From NCBI GenBank assembly GCA_945888515.1, contig CAMDAD010000002.1, positions 1 to 64,000 of the forward strand: a stretch of DNA of 64,000 bases, written 5' to 3'. Source of the stretch: Akkermansia muciniphila (GTDB lineage: Bacteria; Verrucomicrobiota; Verrucomicrobiia; Verrucomicrobiales; Akkermansiaceae). The notes below the pieces were generated by a model. It saw only the letters and a list, made by a program, of their open reading frames with translations. It searched no databases and had not been told where the DNA came from. This document shows, piece by piece, positions 1 to 10,729 of the stretch (positions are counted from its first letter, which is position 1; the number at the start of each line of letters is the position of its first letter). The translations under genes were made by a program, and so were the position numbers.

Positions 1-1599
<1,599 letters not shown>

Positions 1600-1625
1600 T
1601 TCTAACGGATCTGTCTCAAGATACA

Positions 1626-1656
1626 AAGGCCACACGATTGCGTGTGGCCTTTTTTC
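1626..1656 (+). terminator. intrinsic terminator of eno
   Basis: The hairpin AAGGCCACACG / CGTGTGGCCTT has an ATTG loop and is followed directly by a run of T. It lies 27 bases after the enolase stop. Confidence 0.93.
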
Positions 1657-1699
1657 TTCTGTAGAATGAGCGAGTAGCGCTCAGTTTTCCGTCACGACT

Positions 1700-2602
1700 T
1701 CACTTGCCGTCGATCGACTTGGTTTTTTTCTCTTTGAGCGAATTTTCCAAAAACTGGATGATAGCATCCGCGCAGTTTTTGTTAGTAGCGTTCTCGATCC
1801 CTTCCAAGCCCGGCGAGGAATTGACTTCTATGACCAGAGGTCCGCGTGCGGAGCGCAGAAGATCCACTCCCGCGAGATTCAGGCCCATGATTTTTGCGGC
1901 TTTGATCGCGGTCTTCCGTTCCTCGGGCGTGATGGAGATTTTTTTCGCCTTGCCGCCGCGGTGCAGGTTCGAGCGGAATTCCCCATCGATGCCCTGACGC
2001 TCCATGGCGGCGATGACTTTTTTTCCTAACACAATGCAGCGGATGTCCGCTCCTTTTGATTCGGCAATGTATTCCTGCACCAATATATCCGCGCGCACTT
2101 CCTTGAAGGCTTCGATCACCGATTCGGCAGCTTTTTTGGTTTCGGCCAGAACGACGCCCATACCTTGTGTGCCTTGCAGCAGTTTGACGACGAGAGGCGC
2201 GCCGCCGCACATGGAGATCAGTTCGTTGGTGGCATCGATGGAGTGCGCGAAGCCGGTGACGGGCAGCCCTACACCTTTTTTTGCCAAAAGTTGCAAACTG
2301 CGCAGTTTATCCCGCGAGCGTGAAATGGCGACGCTGTCATTGAGTGTGAGAACGCCCATCATTTCAAATTGTCGCACCACCGCATTGCCATACGAGGTGT
2401 GTTGGACAGCGATCCGAGGAATGATGGCATCAGCCCTGAGTTCCTCGCCCTCCAAATAGATACGAGGCTTGCTTGAGGTGATATTCATGTAGCAGCGCAG
2501 GTAGTCTACCACGCGGACGGAGTGCCCGCGCGCGATCGCGGCTTGGACCAGGGCATCGGTGCTGTAAAGAGCGCTATTGCGAGAGAGGATGAGGAGATTC
2601 AC
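1700..2602 (-). CDS. rimK: RimK-family ATP-grasp ligase
   Basis: ATP-grasp ligase of the RimK family. E. coli RimK adds glutamate residues to the C-terminus of ribosomal protein S6; relatives make other glutamate or peptide links. The 300 aa have the RimK N-terminal domain (residues 1 to about 95) followed by the ATP-grasp fold. That fold shows the nucleotide-binding segment [14 protein letters not shown], the VQEYI strand and the metal-binding end [14 protein letters not shown]. The start is GTG at 2602 and overlaps the stop of the upstream gene as GTGA, so the two genes are translationally coupled. The partner is a RimB-like zinc-protease-family protein, the usual RimK companion. The true substrate here is inferred, not shown. 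Confidence 0.9.
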   Translation of the reverse strand: MNLLILSRNSALYSTDALVQAAIARGHSVRVVDYLRCYMNITSSKPRIYLEGEELRADAIIPRIAVQHTSYGNAVVRQFEMMGVLTLNDSVAISRSRDKLRSLQLLAKKGVGLPVTGFAHSIDATNELISMCGGAPLVVKLLQGTQGMGVVLAETKKAAESVIEAFKEVRADILVQEYIAESKGADIRCIVLGKKVIAAMERQGIDGEFRSNLHRGGKAKKISITPEERKTAIKAAKIMGLNLAGVDLLRSARGPLVIEVNSSPGLEGIENATNKNCADAIIQFLENSLKEKKTKSIDGK

Positions 2603-3156
2603 GAGATTGGGGTAGGCGAAGTGTTGAGAAAATCATTGTGGTCGCCGAGCAAGTAGTCCGACTGCGGATCGACAAGAAAATAGCCAGCCATGGCGCGACG
2701 GCCAAGCAGAACGGGGCATTTCATGTGGCTGCGGTCGGCGAGTGTCAATTCTATCGGAAATGATAAGCCCCCGGCAAAAACAGCATTGGTTCGGATGATG
2801 ACGCGATGCTGCGCGCTGCCGGTCGAGTTGCGGATGCTTTTGTAGCGAGAGAGTGGAGCCTGGCAATCGATAGTGCCACCTTGACTGTCGATGGTGCGGA
2901 AATGGACCACTGCGACCGAAGCGTCGACATGGATCTCAGTAGCATGAAGGGTGGAAGTGCGCGCGCCGGTATCTGTTTTGGCAATCCACGGCAATGATCC
3001 CAGCAGGGGTAGTCCGATCCATTCGTGACGGCCTACCAGCAAGCGAGTGCTGGCCTTGTGCGAAGTGGGCAGTTCATGCTGCTGCGCGAGTGCCGCTGCC
3101 GATTTTTTGACAAATACTCGCTGTGCTTTCCAAGCTCCTTGTAGGCGATGTTCCAT
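2599..3156 (-). CDS. RimB-like ATP-dependent zinc protease family protein
   Basis: Belongs to the small family annotated as putative ATP-dependent zinc protease (RimB in the RimA-RimB-RimK system). From the ATG at 3156 it has 185 aa. The family core is [10 protein letters not shown], then [15 protein letters not shown] with an aspartyl-protease-like DTGA at about residues 62-65, then a second conserved part, [15 protein letters not shown]. In Pseudomonas, RimB removes the glutamate tail that RimK adds to S6, so the pair could set and erase a modification. The frame runs upstream to a TTG at 3282, but that would reach into the divergent permease gene; ATGs at 3180 and 3156 are more likely. It is coupled to rimK by a 4-base overlap. 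Confidence 0.8.
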   Translation of the reverse strand: MEHRLQGAWKAQRVFVKKSAAALAQQHELPTSHKASTRLLVGRHEWIGLPLLGSLPWIAKTDTGARTSTLHATEIHVDASVAVVHFRTIDSQGGTIDCQAPLSRYKSIRNSTGSAQHRVIIRTNAVFAGGLSFPIELTLADRSHMKCPVLLGRRAMAGYFLVDPQSDYLLGDHNDFLNTSPTPIS

Positions 3157-3228
3157 CGGTTCGTTCCCGCATGATAGCATGAGAGCATGGGGAAAGAAAC
3201 GTGAAATTTTGTGACGGCTTGGTCGCGA

Positions 3229-4644
3229 ATGATGCATTGCTCTGAATGCGGAGTTGCCAGAAAGGGCATTTCTGTTTATCAAGATCCCGCGTTGCTTAAG
3301 GGTGTATCAACAAGTGGTCGAGCGTTGCTAGTGGTTTTTACACTGCTGGTCGGCTTGGGGTTGTGTTGGTGGCTCGTGCCGAGGGAGCAGGCCGAGGTGA
3401 GAGATCATCTGCGAGGGTTTCCTGACACCGATCATTTCATGCATGGTCTTCGCCCTTATGTCATGGCAATGGTATTTTTTCTGCCGTTTTTTGGTGCCTT
3501 GCTATATGCCTTCGCAGGAATCATGGCGCGCTGGTTAACGCGTGAATTTCTGCAGGCGATGCTCGTGTGCTACGGTGGTATTTTGCTGATTTATTTTCTT
3601 ATCGATTTCTCAGGCAACGCCGCGCGCCTTGGGGAAGGTGGTAATCTCGGAGTCGGCACTTGGATGTATTATTCGCGACTGGCTCCTGCCATCGTGACCT
3701 TGCTGTTACCGTTTGGGATCCTGTTTTCCGTGATGTATTGCGCAGTCCGGGTATCGCGCTCCCGCGAAGTGGTGGCGGCATTGCAAAGTGGACGCAGCCT
3801 ATTGCGTATCATGGCTCCCTTATATGTCTGCGGCTTATTGGGATCGCTTTTTTATCTGGGCTGTAATTTTCATTGGGCGCCGATGGCGGAGGGAACGAAG
3901 TCTGCTAACATGGATGAGGCGCGTGGTAAGACCGGAAAATTGATGAATCACACGGTGTTTTATTATTCGAAAGGACGGCGCATGTGGATGGTCACGGAAT
4001 TTCCTCGTGCCTACGACCGGGGTGTCCCCCTGCGGGGAGTCGAGGTGACTTCGTTAAACGAGGATGGTTCCCTCGCGTCGCGTCTGTATGCGAAGGAGGC
4101 AACGTGGGTAGAGGCGGATCGCTCTTGGCATTTCGTTGATGTGGAACTGACAGATCATCACAAAAATCAGGCTCCGGTCTTCGTCAGTCCGCCCGATCCC
4201 TATGTGAAAACTTCTTGGACAGAGACTCCAGCGCAAATCGTCCAGCAGGGCCTGGATGTGAGGCATCTCGGGATGCCGGATATCAGCGGCATGATGCGTG
4301 CGGAGGTAAATGCGGAGTGGTTGAGACAGGATAGTTCTCGCTATGCGACGCAGTGGTATTACCGCATGGCTTTGCCCACGACTTGTTTGGTGTATGTGAT
4401 GTTCGCGGTGCCGCTCTCGTTGTTTGTCACGCGTCGGGCTCATGGTGGAACGATGGCCCTGACGATCGTATTGGCGATTCATTTGGTGCTGTTCACCTCC
4501 GTTGCTCTGGCATTGGGTGAATCTGGCAATATGTCCCCGTTCCTTGCCGCATCGTTGCCTGTGGTGGTTTTCGCCTCGCTCGGCGGCTGGTTGATGAAAC
4601 GCAGAATGTCGGGGCGAGCGCTTTGGCCTCTGTTTGGCGGATGA
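3229..4644 (+). CDS. LptF/LptG-family permease
   Basis: Inner-membrane permease of the YjgP/YjgQ (LptF/LptG) family. These proteins form the transmembrane part of the ABC machine that extracts lipopolysaccharide and passes it to LptC and LptA. The protein has an extra hydrophobic helix near the N-terminus (GRALLVVFTLLVGLGLCWWL). The canonical start of the fold follows (LTREFLQAMLVCYGGILLIYFLID), then transmembrane helices, a periplasmic beta-rich domain (about residues 240-370) and three C-terminal helices. The start is uncertain: GTG 3211, ATG 3229 and ATG 3232 are all possible. No lptB or lptC lies nearby and the neighbours are on the other strand. I cannot say whether it is LptF or LptG. 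Confidence 0.85.
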   Translation: MMHCSECGVARKGISVYQDPALLKGVSTSGRALLVVFTLLVGLGLCWWLVPREQAEVRDHLRGFPDTDHFMHGLRPYVMAMVFFLPFFGALLYAFAGIMARWLTREFLQAMLVCYGGILLIYFLIDFSGNAARLGEGGNLGVGTWMYYSRLAPAIVTLLLPFGILFSVMYCAVRVSRSREVVAALQSGRSLLRIMAPLYVCGLLGSLFYLGCNFHWAPMAEGTKSANMDEARGKTGKLMNHTVFYYSKGRRMWMVTEFPRAYDRGVPLRGVEVTSLNEDGSLASRLYAKEATWVEADRSWHFVDVELTDHHKNQAPVFVSPPDPYVKTSWTETPAQIVQQGLDVRHLGMPDISGMMRAEVNAEWLRQDSSRYATQWYYRMALPTTCLVYVMFAVPLSLFVTRRAHGGTMALTIVLAIHLVLFTSVALALGESGNMSPFLAASLPVVVFASLGGWLMKRRMSGRALWPLFGG

Positions 4645-4646
4645 TT

Positions 4647-5999
4647 TCAACCCTTGCGTGAGCGCTGCAGATCCGCAAGCGCCTGTTCCGCAAAATGAAT
4701 GGTGCCGTCTTCGACATTACAGATAGCCACTAAAGTAAATCCACAGGCCATAGCCTGATCGATCATTTCCTCCGCTGGAATGCAGGCTCGCCCCGACGTT
4801 TGAATCAGTTGAAAGCTGACCTGAGCAAAGCCGTGATAGGCCCGATAGATCACCTCGGTGCAGGCCAATCGATCAGCAGTACGGAAGTCGAAAAGAAAAT
4901 CATAAAGTTTGCCCTCATGGGTCAGCGCGCGTGCAAGTGATTCTCCCAGGGAGCCCTCAGCCAGAGGTGGGCGCAAGATGAGACAGGCATCGACTGCCAG
5001 CGTTTCCTCCCCATCCCGCAAGCGCACACCGTCTTTTTTTGCCTCGAGAAATCGAGTGGTATCGCGGTAACGGACTCGCAGCGATGCGGGTAAGGTGCCC
5101 ATCACTGCTTCCAGTTGCTCTTTTGATCCCGTATACAGCGCCGCATGAGGCCAGAAACCTGGCAGGAACAAGTTCGACATGGCATCGTCGTGTCGGGTGA
5201 TAAATACATCGCCCGGCCTTGCCAACTGCATCAATTCGGCGCGCTGCCGCGAGGTGATGCGCTTCGCTGAGCCTGAGGGTTTGATACCAGGTTGCCGTAG
5301 TTCTGCGATCGCGGAGCCGGACCAGCGGAAGAGATGAAACATCACTCTCCGGTATCCTGCGCGGTGGCTACTTAAAAAAGAAAACCACCGATACCACATG
5401 CGTCCACGCCAGATGCGCTGCTCCGCTCTGGACAAATGCATTTCTTCTTCCCGCAGAATCTTGATCAACCCAACAAAGATCTCTTGGTGCGCGAGTGCTA
5501 GAATTTCCGCGCGATGAGCGCGGTAGAAGGCTACGGCATCTTGAAATTGATGTCGCCGCTTGCGGTCGGTGGCGGCCTTGTGCAGAGAGGAAAAGGTGTA
5601 TCGTGGTAAGCCGAAGCGCTGCTCTGGTTCATCGAGTTTTTTCCACACCACTGGTCTGGTGCGGGCGAGATCGATGATGAACGAGGATCCGCGGACCATC
5701 AGGCAGGCGGCGGCAAAGGCGGTGGCAAAATACGGTAGGTTCTCCGACCACTCACGCTTCATCCCTTTGAGCATGGTCTCGATCTGTTGCAGCGTAGCCA
5801 AGAGCGCCATGCGCGCGCTGAGATATTGGGCGTAGTGTAGGCGAACGCGCTCATCTTCGTCAGGAGTAAACCAGCCACGCTCCTGAGCCTTGTTCACGAT
5901 CATGAGCTCCTCGCTTAGGCTGGCACGCGAGGGAATGCCGAGCGCAGCAGATTCCACGCTGCGCAGCGCACGCGATAGGGTAATGTCCGTCTGTGGCAT
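4647..5999 (-). CDS. YiiX/YebB-like permuted papain-fold protein with helical N-terminal domain
   Basis: The C-terminal half resembles the YiiX/YebB group of circularly permuted NlpC/P60-like cysteine hydrolases. It has RPGDVFIT followed by the histidine motif FWPHAALYTG (His285 from the ATG at 5999), and later the cysteine motif RLACTEVIYRAY (Cys380). In permuted papains the His precedes the Cys, as here. The first 240 residues are helical, charged and of no family I recognise, with a hydrophobic patch around YFATAFAAACLMV. Substrates of the family are lipids or peptidoglycan peptides; none can be assigned here. The frame extends to a TTG at 6038. It converges on the LptF/G gene with a 2-base gap, so both end together without a visible terminator. 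Confidence 0.75.
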   Translation of the reverse strand: MPQTDITLSRALRSVESAALGIPSRASLSEELMIVNKAQERGWFTPDEDERVRLHYAQYLSARMALLATLQQIETMLKGMKREWSENLPYFATAFAAACLMVRGSSFIIDLARTRPVVWKKLDEPEQRFGLPRYTFSSLHKAATDRKRRHQFQDAVAFYRAHRAEILALAHQEIFVGLIKILREEEMHLSRAEQRIWRGRMWYRWFSFLSSHRAGYRRVMFHLFRWSGSAIAELRQPGIKPSGSAKRITSRQRAELMQLARPGDVFITRHDDAMSNLFLPGFWPHAALYTGSKEQLEAVMGTLPASLRVRYRDTTRFLEAKKDGVRLRDGEETLAVDACLILRPPLAEGSLGESLARALTHEGKLYDFLFDFRTADRLACTEVIYRAYHGFAQVSFQLIQTSGRACIPAEEMIDQAMACGFTLVAICNVEDGTIHFAEQALADLQRSRKG

Positions 6000-6225
6000 G
6001 TCGACAATTGATGCTGCTTGGATTCGATCGGATGGCAAGCTTATGTTTTTTGTTAGATAAATTCCTCAGAGGTTCGTGCTTTGTCCCGAGTCTGTCAGGC
6101 TCTGGAACAGAAGAACCACTCGGAAATTGTCAAGAATATGTTGAGTTTATGGGAAAAAATATTTCCGCACTCCGTTGATTTTATCTTGCATACACAGGGG
6201 TCTTTTCGTCAAAACGGTCGCCGCC

Positions 6226-6504
6226 ATGAATAAAGCCGAACTAATTGAAGCAGTGCAAAAAGCTATGGGCAAAGAAGCGACCAAACGTGCCGCCGAAGAT
6301 GCCGTGAACAACGTTCTCGAAGCGATTGCCGTCGGGATCAAGAAGACAAGTAAAGTGCAACTTATCGGATTCGGTACGTTCACTGTGAAGAAGCGCGCCT
6401 CTCGCATGGGCCGCAATCCTAAGACCGGAGAGTCGATGAAAATCGCCGCTTCTAAGTCTGTCGGATTCAAAGCTTCCAGCAGCCTCAAAGGTGGTCTCAA
6501 GTAA
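6226..6504 (+). CDS. hup: HU-family DNA-binding protein
   Basis: Small nucleoid protein that binds and bends DNA as a dimer. The 92 aa match HU in length and motif order: MNKAELIEAVQKAMG helix pair, the turn IGFGTFTVKKRASRMGRNPKTGE with the DNA-binding arm (proline in RNPKTG), and the C-terminal helix. A longer frame begins at 6175, but the family N-terminus fixes the start at ATG 6226. It stands alone and is followed by a strong terminator and two more hairpins. HU proteins of the alpha/beta type cannot be told apart from IHF-like forms by reading alone, but IHF-specific features are absent. Confidence 0.96.
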   Translation: MNKAELIEAVQKAMGKEATKRAAEDAVNNVLEAIAVGIKKTSKVQLIGFGTFTVKKRASRMGRNPKTGESMKIAASKSVGFKASSSLKGGLK

Positions 6505-6534
6505 TCAGATAGCCATCATTCATCACTAACCCAT

Positions 6535-6564
6535 CAGCCCTGGTTCGCCAGGGCTGTTTTTTTT
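6535..6564 (+). terminator. intrinsic terminator of the HU gene
   Basis: CAGCCCTGG / CCAGGGCTG with a UUCG-type TTCG tetraloop (6535-6556), then eight T. It lies 30 bases after the stop. Confidence 0.95.
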
Positions 6565-6568
6565 GTAT

Positions 6569-6700
6569 AGATCGGTTCTCAAATGTTCGTTGGTGATCAA
6601 AGAGTTTTTGGTGTGCAAACCGATCTGATTTTTTCCGCATCACACATCATGTCCCTCAGGGAATCGAAGAGTCTCTGGCATGACTCTTCGCCTTTTCTTG
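6569..6700 (+). other. two further hairpin elements behind hup; rest of 6505-6889 empty
   Basis: Right behind the HU terminator lies a perfect 9-base inverted repeat, AGATCGGTT (6569-6577) and AACCGATCT (6618-6626), with a 40-base loop and followed by GATTTTTT. A second perfect stem follows, CGAAGAGTC (6665-6673) and GACTCTTCG (6682-6690), with an 8-base loop and then CCTTTTCTT. Both look like transcript ends. They could belong to a small RNA or be stacked terminators. No gene is visible in the remainder up to 6889. Confidence 0.5.
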
Positions 6701-6889
6701 TGAGTCAGACTGCCAGGTCAATGGGGCGGATATGATGCCAGTTGCCCATTATCAGGATTGACAGCACCCATCACGTTTTGGCGAATGTGCCCACGTAATC
6801 AGCTTTAGGATAGTAGATCCAATGCGAAAATGATTTTGAGAAACGGTCTCATAAGGCTTCCACCACTCGCATGACGGTGCCTGCGGGCG

Positions 6890-7705
6890 TCAGCAGCCGA
6901 AAAAACGACGCAAGTTTTCCCGAGAGTCGCGCGCGATTGCCTCGGGAGATGGGGAGTAATCAAATACTTCAACGCTCACCCAACCCCGATAGTTGGTTTG
7001 GCGCAGAGCTGCGACGATCGGTTCGTAGTCGACTTGGCCCATGCCGGGACCTCGCAGGTTCGGATCGTTTGCGTGAAAATGCACGGTATAGTCCTGGCTG
7101 TTGCGGATCACTTCTGCGATGGGACTGCTTTCGTAGCTCATTGCTTTGACATCGAGGTGCAGTCGACAATGTGGATGTCCGACTTGCTCAATGACCTGGA
7201 TTGTCTCCGCTGCACTGGTGAGAAAATTGGTTTCTACAGCGCCGAGGGGTTCCAGTGCCAGCGTGACGCCCAAGGGAGCACAGTGTTCTGCCACACTGCG
7301 GAAAAGGTCTACGGCGCGATGCGTTGCATCAGCCCGATCCCACTCTGTCTCGATATTCCGCTGTTTTGGTGAGCCCCAGACCATGATGGTGCCGCCCAGA
7401 GCGTGGCACACATCCGCTAGGTGTCTGCTGAAGTCGAGAGTCTTTTGTCGGACGGCCGCATCTGGCGTGGTCAAATGCAAGCCAGAGGGTTTGACCAACA
7501 GCCAGTGCAGACCCACTACCTCAATGCCTTCATTGCGTATATCCTTGCCCCACTGCTTGGCTTGTTCGAGCGAAATATGCTCCGGGGCCTCGGCAAGGGT
7601 GAAGGGCGCGATTTCCAGACCTGAGTAACCATACTCACGCGCCATCCGCGCGGCCTCAACGAGTGGAATCGCCCCGAAAGTTTCATTGCAAATGGCAAAT
7701 TTCAT
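6890..7705 (-). CDS. sugar phosphate isomerase/epimerase (xylose isomerase-like TIM barrel)
   Basis: TIM-barrel protein of the AP-endonuclease-2/xylose-isomerase-like superfamily. Members isomerise or epimerise keto-sugars or inositol derivatives with a divalent metal. The 271 aa carry likely metal ligands on barrel strands: Glu in LALEPLG, Asp and His in [17 protein letters not shown] and the final Glu in [10 protein letters not shown]. The start is taken at ATG 7705, where the barrel begins ([11 protein letters not shown]); the frame also extends 22 codons upstream with no similarity. No sugar operon surrounds it, so the substrate is unknown. The sequence contains no signal peptide, so it is cytoplasmic. 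Confidence 0.82.
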   Translation of the reverse strand: MKFAICNETFGAIPLVEAARMAREYGYSGLEIAPFTLAEAPEHISLEQAKQWGKDIRNEGIEVVGLHWLLVKPSGLHLTTPDAAVRQKTLDFSRHLADVCHALGGTIMVWGSPKQRNIETEWDRADATHRAVDLFRSVAEHCAPLGVTLALEPLGAVETNFLTSAAETIQVIEQVGHPHCRLHLDVKAMSYESSPIAEVIRNSQDYTVHFHANDPNLRGPGMGQVDYEPIVAALRQTNYRGWVSVEVFDYSPSPEAIARDSRENLRRFFGC

Positions 7706-7789
7706 GCCCGGACTATGAGAGAAATCAGCCGGAAAGACACGGATAATTTGCGGGAAATTGTCAGCAGGCATTCCGCGCTTGGCAGGACT

Positions 7790-9073
7790 TTAGTTGCTGC
7801 GCTCTTGTTGGCTTTTCAAATTCCGGTTGAGGCGCTCCACGACTTTGGGAGGCAGTGTGTTGTTGTTGGCCCAATTGATCGCAGCTTGTTGGTCGCGCTC
7901 CATCCACCATTCGAGAGTGCGGCTATACATCCTCTCTTGCTCTTCGTTATTGGTCAGTCGGGAGATGCTGGAGACGGCTGTTTGTGGATCTTGCCGAAAA
8001 GAGTGCCAAACAAATTGCTCTACCACACGATTGGTTACATCACTGCTATGGGCGTCCATGAGAGCTACGGCTTGTTGTGGATTTTCTGATGCTGTGGCGT
8101 TGATGATCCCGCGCAGTGCATTCGAGCGAACTTCGCCTGCGGGCAATTTGCTGAAATAGGCGAGCGCTGTCGTCTGGTCTTTGCTGGCCATGGCGAAGAG
8201 GGCGTCATCGATCAGTCGACCTGAATTTTCCGTGGGATTTGCAATGAGCCAATCAGCTGTTCCTTCTGGGTCTTGTTTGAGAGTGCGCTCGGCGATTCGG
8301 GTGATCGATCCGTCTCTGAGCGAAGGGTCGGTGAGTGAATTCACCCAATCACGAGCCCCAGCAAGACCTTTTTGCTGAAGTAGTGAGGGCAAAAGGTTGT
8401 CGAGTGCTTCACCACGTTCCGTAGAGCGTGGCATTTCTTGAAGCAACGAGGAGGCCAGTTCTGGATTTTGAAAAGCGAGGCCTTTGATCACGCCTACCAT
8501 AAATGGATTGGCACCCTCTCCTTTGTGATTCGCTTTCGCCCAAGAGATGGCTGAATCTGGATCGTAGCCGGCCCATGCGGCGAGGATGGTTTGGCGCGCG
8601 AAGGGATTGTTTGTGTTTTTCGAAGCGTAGTCGAGGGCCGCTTGCGGGTTGGTTTTCGCCCATGCGGTGAGTAACATGGCGTAATCTCCCATACGCTCTG
8701 GAGGGATGCCCTCAGCGCGGTAAGCGGCGACAAATTCTTCAAATTGTTCCGGAGAGAGAGATTCGACGAGTTGCAGCCAAAGTCGTGCATGCTCCAGTGG
8801 ATCGGCGATATTTTTGATTTCCTGCAAGCGCGCCATGGGGTCGGAGTTACTACCGCTTGCGTTAGGCTTTTCCATTCCCTGCCGTGGCGTGGCACTGGTC
8901 CGTCTCAGGTCGCTAACGGCACCACTTTCCATGTTACTACCGCGGAAGGAAGAAAGGCGTTCAGGATTGGTTTCCGTGTTGTTGCTGACAGAGGAAGGAG
9001 AGCTGCGTCCAATCATAAATCCGATCGTGCCAACGATCACGGTTAGGGCGGCAGGTAGGATTTTAGCTTTCAT
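7790..9073 (-). CDS. membrane-anchored helical-repeat protein
   Basis: I recognise no named family, but the architecture is clear. From ATG 9073 the 427 aa begin with an N-terminal membrane anchor or signal (MKAKILPAALTVIVGTIGFMIG), then a Ser/Asn-rich linker. After this come at least eight degenerate repeats of about 33-40 residues, each with a pattern like xxxxDPxxAxxWA: TNPQAALDYA, YDPDSAISWA, QNPELASSLL, QDPEGTADWL, ENPQQAVALM, QDPQTAVSSI and others. The pattern suggests an alpha-solenoid scaffold facing the periplasm. Similar solenoids are frequent in Verrucomicrobia. A role in protein interaction is inference only. It faces a divergent small membrane protein gene. Confidence 0.65.
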   Translation of the reverse strand: MKAKILPAALTVIVGTIGFMIGRSSPSSVSNNTETNPERLSSFRGSNMESGAVSDLRRTSATPRQGMEKPNASGSNSDPMARLQEIKNIADPLEHARLWLQLVESLSPEQFEEFVAAYRAEGIPPERMGDYAMLLTAWAKTNPQAALDYASKNTNNPFARQTILAAWAGYDPDSAISWAKANHKGEGANPFMVGVIKGLAFQNPELASSLLQEMPRSTERGEALDNLLPSLLQQKGLAGARDWVNSLTDPSLRDGSITRIAERTLKQDPEGTADWLIANPTENSGRLIDDALFAMASKDQTTALAYFSKLPAGEVRSNALRGIINATASENPQQAVALMDAHSSDVTNRVVEQFVWHSFRQDPQTAVSSISRLTNNEEQERMYSRTLEWWMERDQQAAINWANNNTLPPKVVERLNRNLKSQQERSN

Positions 9074-9244
9074 ACGGGTGTGGTGCGATTCATTTACGCT
9101 GCAAAGTTTGAGTCCAGTGCCGCTGTGAAATCGAGATGTCAGTTTGATGTAATAAACGATGCGATGACGGGGTTTTGTTCGAAAAAAATGGGCGAAAACC
9201 GTTTTGCCATTGAAAAGGAGCGACTCCTCGTCTTGATTGATCAC

Positions 9245-9577
9245 ATGCCTGACAACGATTCATCGATCTCGATTCTACTGACGATTCTGCTACCCGTGCT
9301 GTTGTTGCTCGTATTCGTCGTGTTTCTGATCGTCATTCGCATCGCCTCGCGCTTGCGCCGTATCGAGCAACTTCTGCGGGAAAACCACAGCGGTGCGACA
9401 GAGTCAGTGCCGAGTAACTATGAGGTCGGTAAAAGGAAAAAGTCCGAATATGAGGAATTTTTGCGCGAGGATGGTGGACGCAGAATGCTTAGCAAACGCG
9501 AGCAGTCGGCAGCGTTTCGGGACTGGCGGCGGCAGCGTGGAAAAACGTGGAGCCCTCCCGATGTGGCGCATGATTAA
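9245..9577 (+). CDS. small membrane protein, unknown function
   Basis: A 110-aa protein from ATG 9245: a short N-terminal tail, one strong transmembrane helix (ILLTILLPVLLLLVFVVFLIVIRIA) and a charged cytoplasmic tail with RRIEQLLREN and a basic end. The frame is open back to 9080, and ATG 9188 is another possible start. Its last bases overlap the end of the convergent helicase gene. No family recognised. Confidence 0.5.
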   Translation: MPDNDSSISILLTILLPVLLLLVFVVFLIVIRIASRLRRIEQLLRENHSGATESVPSNYEVGKRKKSEYEEFLREDGGRRMLSKREQSAAFRDWRRQRGKTWSPPDVAHD

Positions 9578-10686
9578 CGGTGCTCGCGAAACTCAATGGA
9601 GAGCTCCTGCTCCATTTCGCGAATCTTGTGACGCTCCCGGGGGTCGATCAGCACCAGTGACAATCCTGTTTTCCCTGCTCGTGCGGTCCGACCGCTACGA
9701 TGAGTGTAGTAGTCGAACTGGTCAGGTAGCTGATGGTGAATGACAAAAGCTAGGTCTGGCACATCAATGCCGCGCGCGGAAACATCGGTGGTGACGAGTA
9801 CGCGCACACGCAGCTTTTTGAAGCCACGCATCACCTTGTCGCGCTCGGTCTGCATCAGGTCGCCGTGGAGGACATCGACAGCGTGACCCCGACTGCGGAG
9901 TTGTTGCGCGACTTTGATGGCGATCTCGCGTGTGCGGCAAAAGATTAGGCCGCGATCTTCGCTGTGGGTTTCGAGAAATTCACAAATGCGCTCTAGCTTT
10001 TCATCGCGTGTGACCACGATGCACTCGTGTTCGATCTGCCGGTTGACAATGTGGCGTCGATCGATCTTCAAGACAGGGGCGTTGGCTGCCATGTGCTCGC
10101 GGATCAGTTGCGCGATGCCTTCGGGAATGGTAGCGGAGAATAACCAAGTGGTGCGACGCTGTGGAAGTTGGCGCAGGATCTCTTGTAATTCTTTGCGGAA
10201 GCCCATGCTAAGCATTTCGTCGGCTTCATCCAGAATCAGATGCCGCACGTGCTCCAAAGTGAGGGCGCGGCGTTTCAGAAGATCGATGAGACGCCCGGGC
10301 GTGACCACGATGATATGAGTGGGGCGTTGGAGCGCCGTGACTTGGCGGTCGATCTTATCGCCTCCCGCAAGAACCTCTACAAATACCTTTGCGCTGTATT
10401 TTGTGTAGCGGAAGAGTTGTTTGCCGATTTGTTTGGCGAGCTCGCGCGTGGGGGCGATGACTAGGCCCTGGATGCGTGGTTGGCTAGGGTCGATTTTTGC
10501 GAGCAAAGGCAAGCCGAAAGCGGCCGTCTTGCCTGTTCCCGTTTGCGCTTGCGCGACCAGATCCGTGTTTTTTTCGATCAACAGAGGAATGGTCTGTGTT
10601 TGGATGGGAGTCGGGGAAACGATGCCCATTTCAGTAAGAGCCTGACAATAGTCGTCGCGAATGCCGAGTGCGGAGAATGTGTTCAA
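9574..10686 (-). CDS. DEAD-box RNA helicase
   Basis: ATP-dependent RNA helicase, acting in ribosome assembly or RNA decay. All core motifs are present in order: the Q motif (SPTPIQTQTIPLL), I (AQTGTGKT), Ia (PTREL), Ib (TPGR), II (DEAD), III (SAT), IV (LIFCRT), V (TDVSARGID) and VI (HRSGRTARAG). The 370 aa end soon after motif VI, so it lacks the basic C-terminal tail that gives RhlE, DeaD or DbpA their RNA specificity; I therefore give no gene symbol. The start is TTG at 10686, which sits exactly at the usual N-terminal NTFSALGI block. It converges on a small membrane protein gene with a 4-base overlap. Confidence 0.93.
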   Translation of the reverse strand: MNTFSALGIRDDYCQALTEMGIVSPTPIQTQTIPLLIEKNTDLVAQAQTGTGKTAAFGLPLLAKIDPSQPRIQGLVIAPTRELAKQIGKQLFRYTKYSAKVFVEVLAGGDKIDRQVTALQRPTHIIVVTPGRLIDLLKRRALTLEHVRHLILDEADEMLSMGFRKELQEILRQLPQRRTTWLFSATIPEGIAQLIREHMAANAPVLKIDRRHIVNRQIEHECIVVTRDEKLERICEFLETHSEDRGLIFCRTREIAIKVAQQLRSRGHAVDVLHGDLMQTERDKVMRGFKKLRVRVLVTTDVSARGIDVPDLAFVIHHQLPDQFDYYTHRSGRTARAGKTGLSLVLIDPRERHKIREMEQELSIEFREHR

Positions 10687-10729
10687 AAGTCGTTAGTAGG
10701 TTGTGTGGGGTAGAGTAGGGGATGCGCGA

